In this document: one piece after another, positions 1 to 5,397 of the stretch | Layout of the letters: every line of letters starts with the position of its first letter | Position numbering within the stretch: position 1 is the stretch's first letter | Assembly: GCA_014239005.1 (NCBI GenBank) | Contig: JABAAA010000010.1 | Location: forward strand, 1-6,547 | DNA length: 6,547 nucleotides | Direction: 5' to 3' | From: Alphaproteobacteria bacterium | GTDB lineage: Bacteria > Pseudomonadota > Alphaproteobacteria > JABAAW01 | Translations under genes and position numbers: made by a program | Notes under the pieces: generated by a model | The model's input: only the letters and a program-made list of their open reading frames with translations | Told to the model about the DNA's origin: nothing | Databases searched by the model: none

Positions 1-76
1 CCCTTGATTTCTTCTAGATATACACTGAAAATACACAAAACAACAAAAAAAATACCCGAAAAAGACGAACATCCTC

Positions 77-526
77 ATGACACCCATCTCGCTGGCGCAA
101 ACCTCGCACGCTCGAAGACTCTTGCAACTGACCTACGAAGCCGACCGAGCCTTGCGCGAAGGACGACTCGGCGCAGAAGAATGGTTCACCTTCGTCTCCG
201 ACCTCGAAGCACTCGCTCGAACGATAGAACAGCGCAACCCGAATGCTCTACCCCCCCATCTTACGCCCAAACACCCCCTCAACCCCACACAACAGCCACA
301 ACCCGCACCACAAGAAACAACACGAGAAACAACACGAGAAACAACTCGAGAAACGAGCCTCCTCTCTTTCCCTTCTTCCGAACCCGCTTCTTCTCCGTCA
401 CTTTCGTCTTCTGCGAGGTCTGCAGGCTCAACGAGGTCTGCGAGGTCTGCGGAGTCTGCGAGGTCTGCAGGCGATTCGCTTCTCTACCAGCCTTCCGCCG
501 CCAAGCGCGCCAACGAAGAAAGGTAG
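77..526 (+). CDS. Unrecognised small protein with a repeat-built low-complexity tail
   Basis: The product is 149 residues and I do not recognise the family. Residues 1-55 look like an ordinary folded, mainly helical domain rich in Leu, Ala, Arg and Glu, with an acidic/aromatic stretch around EEWFTF (34-39). From about residue 58 it becomes Pro/Gln-rich. Residues 80-91 are three ETTR repeats, and residues 102-132 are Ser/Ala/Arg-rich with repeated S-A-R triplets. There is no signal peptide or membrane segment. The start is ATG at 77; upstream is AT-rich DNA with only a weak purine stretch (AAAGA) and no good Shine-Dalgarno, so the start is uncertain. The last 43 bp overlap the 3' end of the convergent glycosyltransferase gene. 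The non-repetitive N-terminal part supports a real gene, while the tail could be a fast-evolving extension. No function is proposed. Confidence 0.5.
   Translation: MTPISLAQTSHARRLLQLTYEADRALREGRLGAEEWFTFVSDLEALARTIEQRNPNALPPHLTPKHPLNPTQQPQPAPQETTRETTRETTRETSLLSFPSSEPASSPSLSSSARSAGSTRSARSAESARSAGDSLLYQPSAAKRANEER
314..349 (+). repeat. Three tandem 12-bp units inside the 77-526 gene
   Basis: Unit GAAACAACACGA occurs at 314-325 and 326-337, with one mismatch in the third copy (338-349). A partial fourth copy (GAAAC) follows at 350. The unit length is a multiple of three, so the array encodes ETTR-ETTR-ETTR in frame, and copy-number change would lengthen or shorten the protein without breaking it. 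Confidence 0.9.
415..468 (+). repeat. 9-bp GAGGTCTGC repeats inside the 77-526 gene
   Basis: GAGGTCTGC is found at 415-423, 433-441, 442-450 and 460-468. A variant (GGAGTCTGC) sits at 451-459 and a diverged 9-bp spacer unit at 424-432. In the gene's reading frame this produces the Ser/Ala/Arg-rich tail. The unit again preserves the frame. Confidence 0.9.
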
Positions 527-1707
527 AAACGTTGCGCTCGTTCTTGTGAGAACTCTCGCAACACGAAAGCACGTGCCGCCGCCCCCATAGCGCGTTTTCG
601 CGACAAGGGCAGAGCCGCGAAGGCTCGCATAGCTTCGGCAAGCGCGCCCGCGTCTCGACAGGCGCAGACGAGTGCCGTCTTGTTCTCGACGACCGCGCGC
701 TCCCAGCCCGGATAACGGGCGACGATGGCAGGCACGCGCATCGCGGCTGCCTCCAAGATGACGCGCGGCAGACCCTCGGCGTAGTAGGAAGGCAAGACAA
801 GGCAATCGGTGGAAGAAAGCAAGGTTTCGATGTCGTCGCGCTCGCCGCACCAGGTCACGAGTCCGTCTGCCACAGAGGCTTCTATGTCTTCCCGCGGCAC
901 GTGATCGGGGTCGTTTTGTTCGACGCTGCCTGCCAGCCACCACTCCCAAGGCGGCTTCGAGGAGGCGTCGCGTTGCAGCAGACGCGCGGCTTGCAAATAC
1001 TCCGAGACGCCCTTCGCCTTCAGCAGTCTGCCTAAGAACAGAAAGCGCAGCGGTGAGTGATGCCGTCGGGGGCTTTGGCGAGGAGGACGGAACCGCTTAG
1101 AGTCGATGCCCATGTCATTGCTGACGAGAATCTTGTTGTTGTACGAGGAATCTTGATGACGCAAGAATTGTTGCAAGAAGGATTTGTTGTGTTCGTTCAG
1201 CACCCATATTTGGGCGGCGTTGCGTAGTAGCCGTCGTAGCAGCAGGGTGAGTATGTTGTGGAAGGGGGAGCGTTGCAGGAAGGCTCTGCCCAGTCCTGTG
1301 AAGACGGCGACGAGACGGGAGGGTGACCGCAGCAGGGTGTTGGCGAGCGAGGTGTAGAGGATGGGTTTGAGGGTGTAGGCGATGACGATGTCGGGGCGGA
1401 GGCGGTAGAGGAGACGCAGGGTTCTAAGGAAGGCGAGGGCTTCGCGCAGGGGATTTTTGCCGTGGTCGGAGAAGGGGATAGGGAAGAGGTTGACAAGGGT
1501 TTGTCGGGGGAGCGGGCGGCTTGGGGGCTGCGTGACAAGGGAGAAGGTGCAGCCTTGTCGTCGGAGGGCGACGAGGATGTGGCGGTGTTCGGCGAGGAAA
1601 GGGGTGGCTTTTTTGGCGAAGAGCAGAATGTGCTGCCGAGAGAGCGCGGTGTGGGAGGGGTGTTGTGTCATGCTTGCTTGACAGATTTGGTGAGTTTTCT
1701 TGTTCAT
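484..1707 (-). CDS. Glycosyltransferase, GT-B fold, family-4 type
   Basis: This is a probable cytoplasmic or membrane-associated sugar transferase of 407 residues, counted from ATG at 1707. The N-terminal Rossmann half contains RQHILLFAKKATPFL and a segment (about 107-143) with DIVIAYTLKP and FTGLG, reminiscent of PglA/Wb-type enzymes that extend undecaprenyl-diphosphate-linked sugars. The C-terminal half opens with FLFLGRLLKAKG (about 222-233), the usual Arg/Lys nucleotide-diphosphate contact region. It carries the EGLPRVILE segment, an E-x7-E motif (about 311-319) typical of retaining GT4 enzymes. Donor and acceptor cannot be told; a role in capsule, O-antigen or lipooligosaccharide synthesis is inference from the family. 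No other glycan genes are in view. Starts are ambiguous: TTG 1713, ATG 1707 and ATG 1671 are all in frame. ATG 1707 was chosen because a GAGAT purine stretch, part of the last 13-bp repeat, lies 11 nt upstream. The gene follows the oxidoreductase on the same strand across the repeat array. Confidence 0.9.
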   Translation of the reverse strand: MNKKTHQICQASMTQHPSHTALSRQHILLFAKKATPFLAEHRHILVALRRQGCTFSLVTQPPSRPLPRQTLVNLFPIPFSDHGKNPLREALAFLRTLRLLYRLRPDIVIAYTLKPILYTSLANTLLRSPSRLVAVFTGLGRAFLQRSPFHNILTLLLRRLLRNAAQIWVLNEHNKSFLQQFLRHQDSSYNNKILVSNDMGIDSKRFRPPRQSPRRHHSPLRFLFLGRLLKAKGVSEYLQAARLLQRDASSKPPWEWWLAGSVEQNDPDHVPREDIEASVADGLVTWCGERDDIETLLSSTDCLVLPSYYAEGLPRVILEAAAMRVPAIVARYPGWERAVVENKTALVCACRDAGALAEAMRAFAALPLSRKRAMGAAARAFVLREFSQERAQRFYLSSLARLAAEGW

Positions 1708-1715
1708 TGTCAATC

Positions 1716-1793
1716 TATCTCTTTCGTTTATCTCTTTCGTTTATCTCTTCCGTCTATCTCTTTCGTTTATCTCTTCCGTCTATCTCTTCCGTC
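1716..1793 (-). repeat. Six tandem 13-bp repeats between oxidoreductase and glycosyltransferase genes
   Basis: On the plus strand six contiguous units of TATCTCTTYCGTY occupy 1716-1728, 1729-1741, 1742-1754, 1755-1767, 1768-1780 and 1781-1793. There are two unit types: A (TATCTCTTTCGTT) and B (TATCTCTTCCGTC), in the order A-A-B-A-B-B. The two variable bases change together. Read with the genes, on the minus strand, the unit is purine-rich (RACGRAAGAGATA). The distal unit supplies two bases of the oxidoreductase stop codon (1792-1794). The last unit ends two bases before a TTG and eight bases before the ATG of the glycosyltransferase. The 13-bp unit is not a multiple of three, which fits non-coding DNA. 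Confidence 0.97.
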
Positions 1794-3873
1794 AAAAATC
1801 CTTACAAAGCCGCAACGCGTCATAGACAGCCGCATGGATGTTCCGCGCTGCCACGGCATCGCCAATCCTGAACAGCTGAAATCTCCCGTCCTCGTTGCGC
1901 CGAAGGGTTTGCGGTTCGCCCTCCAACAATGCCCCCTGATCGACCGCTCCTCCGTTGCTCGACAGAGGGCAGAGTGCGTGATACAGCGCGTCGTTCGCTT
2001 GTGTTGCATGCTCGACGAACAGACGATCGGTCTCCAAGAATTGCCTCTTGTTCGGCGCGTAGTCCGAGCCCAGCTCGACGCGCAGACGATTGTCATGGCG
2101 CGCCACGCCGACCAGTCGCGCGTTGATCGTCGTCGTGATCTCATGCTCGGCAAACACCCTCGCCGCCCCTGCATGGGTCAATCCTCCCATGTCGGGAGCA
2201 AACGTGCGCTCAGGCGTCACATAGTGCACTCGACAGCCCTCGTCCGCCAGCAGCTCTGCCAGCTGCACGCCCGCCTGCGCGCCGTTGTCGTCGTAGAGCG
2301 TGACATGCCTTGCTCGCGCCTTGGCTCCCGCCAAGATGTCCCATCCGATTTCTGCCAGCTCTTCTCCGTAGTCGAGCGGAGGCTTCTGTGGCGATCCCCC
2401 CGTGGCGATCACGACGATGTCCGCTTCCATGGCGGCGATCTCCTCGTGTTCGAGAAAGGCGTTGTAGTGGATCTCACCCGCCATGCGTTCGATTTGCGCC
2501 AGTCGCCACGCGACGATGGCTTTGAACTCGGAACGCCTTCCTTGCGCGAGCAGGCGGATCTGTCCTCCCGCGTTGTCTGCGGCTTCAAAGAGCGTTACGG
2601 GCAAGCCCTTTTCCAAACAGACCCTCGTCGCTTCCAGCCCTGCCGGACCCGCGCCGACGACGACGACTTTTCGTTTGTTCGCGCTTTTGTTCTTTCGCAA
2701 GTCCTCGTCGTGCGGCATGTGTTGTTCGCGTCCGCTGGCGGCGTTGTGGATGCACAGCGCGTCCTGTCCCAAGTAGAGGCGGTCGATGCAATAGCTCGCG
2801 CCTACGCAGGGTCGGATCTCGTCTTCTCTTTCGATTTGCGCAAGGCGCGCGATGTGAGGCTCGGCAAGGTGCGCGCGCGTCATGCCGACGATGTCGACTT
2901 TTCCTTCGCGGATGGCGTAGCGTGCATCGGCGATCGTTGCGATGCGCGCGGCGTGCAGGATAGGCACTTCAGGGAAGGCTTGTTTGACCTTGCCGACAAA
3001 GTCGATGTGCGGGCTTGCTCGCATGCCGCTAGAAGGAATGACATGGGAAAGGGCAGCGTCGGTGTCGATTCTGCCGCGGATGACATTGAGAAAATCGCAG
3101 CGCGGCTCGCTTTCGGGGGCGCACAGCGCCTTGGCGATGGCGAAGCCCGTTTTGGCATCGAACCCCTGTTGCGTTTGCTCGTCGAGCGACATGCGGATGC
3201 CGATCGGAAAGGTTGTGCCCAACGTCGTTCTGAGTGCGGAGAGTAGCGTTCGGGTGAAGCGCAATCGGTTTTCTGCGCTGCGGTCGTGTTCGTCGTCGCG
3301 GTCGTTGACATCGGGCGACCAAAAGGAATCGAGGAGGTGTCCGTAGGCGATGAGCTCGATCCCGTCGAAGCCGGCGGCTTTCACGCGCTCGCCCGCCGCG
3401 CAGTAATCTTGGACGATTCGCTCCAAGTCCCATGTCTCCAAGGCTTTGGGGGCGGCGCGATGCGCACGCTCGCGCACGCTCGAGGCAGACACGACGGGCA
3501 ACCAGTCGCCCTGATCCCATCGCGTGCGTCGTCCCAAGTGCGTAATCTGAATCATGACGGCAGCGCCCAAGGCGTGGCACCGCTCGCCGAGCTCTTGCAA
3601 GGGAGCGACGATTTCATCGCGGTAGAGGTGTAAGTTGCCGAACGCAGCAGGACTGTCGCGAGAGACCACTGCCGAGCCTGCTGTCATCGTCAGCGCAACC
3701 CCTCCTTTGGCGCGCTCTTCGTGGTAGCGTATGTAGCGCTCGTTGGGCAGTCCGTCTTCGGCGTAGTTGGGCTCGTGCGCCGAGACCATCAGGCGATTGC
3801 GCAAACGCACCCCTGCCAGCGAGAAGGGGGAAAACAGCGGGTCGGAAGACGTCGGAGAAGAAAGCGAAGACAA
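1792..3873 (-). CDS. FMN/Fe-S/FAD oxidoreductase, probable N-demethylase (DgcA/StcD-like)
   Basis: This 693-residue, two-part enzyme has the architecture of trimethylamine dehydrogenase and 2,4-dienoyl-CoA reductase. Residues 11-345 form an Old Yellow Enzyme TIM barrel (RLRNRLMVSAHEPNY 23-37, QITHLGRR 109-116, GIELIAYGHLLDSFWSP 171-187, NVIRGRIDTD 263-272, HAARI 307-311). An Fe-S loop follows with C356, C362 and C374. The C-terminal part is an FAD/pyridine-nucleotide module: VVVVGAGPAGLEATR 403-417, ATGG 490-493, and GDAVAARNIHAAVYDALR 671-688. From recall of the families, the SAHEPNYAEDG, RGRIDTD and CVGASYCIDR segments match the branch that demethylates N-methylated compounds such as dimethylglycine or N-methylproline; the substrate here is inference. 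The position of the usual second cluster cysteine is Ala359. The start is taken as TTG at 3871-3873: the in-frame stop TAA lies at 3919-3921, no ATG or GTG lies between, and the next ATG (residue 29) would cut into the barrel. No clear Shine-Dalgarno is present. Confidence 0.9.
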   Translation of the reverse strand: MSSLSSPTSSDPLFSPFSLAGVRLRNRLMVSAHEPNYAEDGLPNERYIRYHEERAKGGVALTMTAGSAVVSRDSPAAFGNLHLYRDEIVAPLQELGERCHALGAAVMIQITHLGRRTRWDQGDWLPVVSASSVRERAHRAAPKALETWDLERIVQDYCAAGERVKAAGFDGIELIAYGHLLDSFWSPDVNDRDDEHDRSAENRLRFTRTLLSALRTTLGTTFPIGIRMSLDEQTQQGFDAKTGFAIAKALCAPESEPRCDFLNVIRGRIDTDAALSHVIPSSGMRASPHIDFVGKVKQAFPEVPILHAARIATIADARYAIREGKVDIVGMTRAHLAEPHIARLAQIEREDEIRPCVGASYCIDRLYLGQDALCIHNAASGREQHMPHDEDLRKNKSANKRKVVVVGAGPAGLEATRVCLEKGLPVTLFEAADNAGGQIRLLAQGRRSEFKAIVAWRLAQIERMAGEIHYNAFLEHEEIAAMEADIVVIATGGSPQKPPLDYGEELAEIGWDILAGAKARARHVTLYDDNGAQAGVQLAELLADEGCRVHYVTPERTFAPDMGGLTHAGAARVFAEHEITTTINARLVGVARHDNRLRVELGSDYAPNKRQFLETDRLFVEHATQANDALYHALCPLSSNGGAVDQGALLEGEPQTLRRNEDGRFQLFRIGDAVAARNIHAAVYDALRLCKDF

Positions 3874-4173
3874 GATGATCGATACGGTGATGTCGGTAGA
3901 TGTTGGGGTGGATTTTTTTTAGGAAAAGAAGTTTTTTTTGTCGTTTTTTTGTTGACAAAGCTTGTCCTTCATCCTAACACACGAGGTATAGAGCAGACAA
4001 TGTTTGGGGGGAAGCGTCGAGAAGATGCGCGCGCAGCGTTTGCACACAGAGTCTTCGTCGCGGACGGGTTCGGTGTTGCGGGTTGCCTTTAGTTGCGTCT
4101 TTTCGTGCGTGGATGCCGAATGGGTTCTGCCAGTGTTTAAGTAAGCCTACCCTTGTGTTGTTTCTTTTCTACA
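3874..4173. other. Divergent intergenic region between the oxidoreductase gene and secE
   Basis: This 300-bp region separates the minus-strand oxidoreductase from the plus-strand secE operon. It holds three oligo-T runs (3913-3920, 3932-3939, 3944-3950), a TTGACA box (3952-3957), a small palindrome and a long, GC-richer 5' leader (about 3990-4173). No tRNA cloverleaf was found by eye; a tRNA-Trp gene often precedes secE in alphaproteobacteria. A 30-codon ORF from ATG 4000 to TAG 4090-4092 exists, but it has no convincing ribosome binding site and is not called as a gene. Confidence 0.7.
3913..3980 (+). promoter_or_regulatory. Probable promoter of the secE-nusG-ribosomal protein operon
   Basis: A perfect -35 hexamer TTGACA (3952-3957) is followed after 17 bp by TAACAC (3975-3980), a weak -10. 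A second weak candidate -10 is TATAGA at 3987-3992. Three oligo-T tracts of 8, 8 and 7 T end directly before the -35 box, resembling an UP element. The position, about 195 bp before secE, suits an operon promoter with a long leader. The call rests on motif and placement only. Confidence 0.55.
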
Positions 4174-4359
4174 ATGTCCGTTAATCCTGCGCGCTTTCTC
4201 AGACAGGTCAAACAGGAGGTCTCGAAGGTCGTCTGGCCGACGCGCCAAGAGACGACCTCTGCCGTCGTGATGGTGTTCGTGATGGTGACGATCATGGCGA
4301 TCTTCTTCCTGCTCGTCGATCAAGTGATCGCTTGGGGCGTCGCCAAGGTGTTGGGGTGA
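4174..4359 (+). CDS. secE: Preprotein translocase subunit SecE
   Basis: SecE is the small essential clamp subunit of the SecYEG protein-conducting channel in the inner membrane. The product is 61 residues from ATG 4174, normal for the short single-span alphaproteobacterial type. An amphipathic cytoplasmic helix at about 6-20 leads into the conserved SecE hinge [13 protein letters not shown] (15-27). One hydrophobic transmembrane helix follows (about 29-48), then a short tail. An upstream in-frame TTG (4153) would add an unconserved Cys/Phe-rich stretch, so ATG 4174 is preferred although no Shine-Dalgarno is visible before it. It is the first gene of the operon, with nusG 4 nt downstream, the usual bacterial arrangement. 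Confidence 0.95.
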   Translation: MSVNPARFLRQVKQEVSKVVWPTRQETTSAVVMVFVMVTIMAIFFLLVDQVIAWGVAKVLG

Positions 4360-4363
4360 TCCT

Positions 4364-4915
4364 ATGGGCAAGATGCGCTGGTACGTCGTGCATGTTCACT
4401 CCAGTTTCGAGCAGAAAGTGGCAGCGTCGATCCGCGAGCGCGCCCAGTTGCAAGGGCTGGACGAGCTCATTCCTGAAATCCTGGTGCCAAGCGAAGAGGT
4501 CGTCGAGATCCGTCGCGGACAGCGTTACAAGAGCAAGCGCAAGTTCTTTCCGGGCTATGTGTTGGTGAAGATGGAACTCAACAACGAAACGCAGCATCTG
4601 GTGAAAAACCAGTCCAAGGTGACCTCCTTCCTCGGCAACAAGGACAGCGAGAACAAGGACATGCCGACGCCGATCAGCGAGAAAGAAGTCGAAAGACTCA
4701 TGGCGCAGATGCGCGAAGGTTCGAACTTCGAACGCCTGAAGACGATGTTCGAAATCGGCGAACAGGTGCGCGTCTCGGACGGACCCTTCGCCTCGTTCAA
4801 CGGGCATGTCGAAGAGGTCGATACGGAGAAATCACGTTTGAAAGTGCTGGTCTCGATCTTTGGGCGCTCGACACCCGTCGATGTCGACTTCTCGCAAGTG
4901 GAGAAATTGCAATGA
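4364..4915 (+). CDS. nusG: Transcription termination/antitermination factor NusG
   Basis: NusG binds RNA polymerase, suppresses pausing and, through its KOW domain, contacts Rho or ribosomal protein S10 to couple transcription with translation. The product is 183 residues, close to the usual length of about 180. The N-terminal NGN domain runs from [15 protein letters not shown] (6-20) through [15 protein letters not shown] (58-72) and VTSFLG (86-91). The KOW domain occupies about 128-183, with [22 protein letters not shown] (132-153). The loop after FLG ([14 protein letters not shown]) looks slightly longer than in familiar homologues. ATG 4364 has an SD-like GGGGTGAT at the end of secE; ATG 4373, just before the conserved RWYVV, is an alternative. 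The stop overlaps the rplK start in an ATGA (4912-4915), implying translational coupling. Confidence 0.97.
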   Translation: MGKMRWYVVHVHSSFEQKVAASIRERAQLQGLDELIPEILVPSEEVVEIRRGQRYKSKRKFFPGYVLVKMELNNETQHLVKNQSKVTSFLGNKDSENKDMPTPISEKEVERLMAQMREGSNFERLKTMFEIGEQVRVSDGPFASFNGHVEEVDTEKSRLKVLVSIFGRSTPVDVDFSQVEKLQ

Positions 4916-5397
4916 ACGCTCCTGCTCAGCAAGGTGGCAAGCCTCAAGCCAAATCTCAATCTAAGAAAAGCAGCAAACCCGTCAAAGCTTATGTCAAGCT
5001 GCAAGTGCCCGCCGGTCAAGCCGCGCCGGGACAAGCCCTGGGTCCCGCGCTCGGACAGCACGGGTTGAATATGGCGGAGTTCTGCAAAGCCTTCAACGAG
5101 GCGACGAAAGACCACACGCAAGGCGTGCCGATCCCCGTGATCATCACCGCCTACACCGATCGCACCTTCACCTTCATCACGAAAACGCCCCCCGCCAGCT
5201 ATCTGCTGCGTCAAGCGGCGCAGCAGGACAAGGGGGCGAAAGAGCCGGGGCGCGAAGTTAAGGCGACGATCTCGCGTGCCAAGGTGCGCGCCATCGCCGA
5301 ACAGAAGATGGACGACCTCAACGCCTACGATGTCGAGCAGGCAGAGAAGATCATCGCAGGCAGCGCACGATCCATGGGCTTCGAGGTCGCCGATTGA
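4912..5397 (+). CDS. rplK: 50S ribosomal protein L11, N-terminally extended
   Basis: L11 binds the GTPase-associated region of 23S rRNA at the base of the stalk and helps factor-dependent GTP hydrolysis and the stringent response. The product has 161 residues against about 142 in E. coli. The excess is a 19-residue Gln/Lys/Ser-rich N-terminal extension. Conserved segments are YVKLQVPAG (27-35), [11 protein letters not shown] (43-53), EFCKAFN (56-62), [17 protein letters not shown] (83-99) and [10 protein letters not shown] (147-156). Where E. coli has P-S-P-P before VGPALG, this protein reads P-G-Q-A (39-42). The Pro-Pro pair of the segment linked to thiopeptide binding is therefore missing. 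The lysine equivalent to the PrmA target near position 39 in E. coli is kept (K59). The start at ATG 4912 has GGAG upstream inside nusG and overlaps its stop by 4 nt. No start codon fits a canonical-length N-terminus better. Confidence 0.96.
   Translation: MNAPAQQGGKPQAKSQSKKSSKPVKAYVKLQVPAGQAAPGQALGPALGQHGLNMAEFCKAFNEATKDHTQGVPIPVIITAYTDRTFTFITKTPPASYLLRQAAQQDKGAKEPGREVKATISRAKVRAIAEQKMDDLNAYDVEQAEKIIAGSARSMGFEVAD

Noticed and set aside
4..32. A promoter for the 77-526 gene (TTGATT with GAAAAT 17 bp downstream)
   Set aside because: Each hexamer matches consensus at only four of six bases in AT-rich DNA, too weak to call.
531..562. A rho-independent terminator
   Set aside because: The stem is interrupted by an internal loop and no T-run follows on either strand; it also lies within the glycosyltransferase coding sequence.
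279..949. Minus-strand open frames across the small gene and glycosyltransferase 3' end
   Set aside because: They have Arg-rich translations without domain signal, in frames other than that of the motif-bearing glycosyltransferase.
1716..1793. The 13-bp array as a CRISPR
   Set aside because: The units are contiguous, far too short and have no spacers.
1462..3246. A 594-codon plus-strand open frame
   Set aside because: It lies antisense to both the glycosyltransferase and the well-supported oxidoreductase, runs through the 13-bp repeats, and its translation is low-complexity Arg/Val/Asp-rich with no recognisable domain. It is a codon-bias shadow.
3874..4173. A tRNA-Trp gene ahead of secE
   Set aside because: It was expected from common alphaproteobacterial gene order, but no acceptor stem, anticodon arm or GTTCGA-type T-loop could be found by eye.
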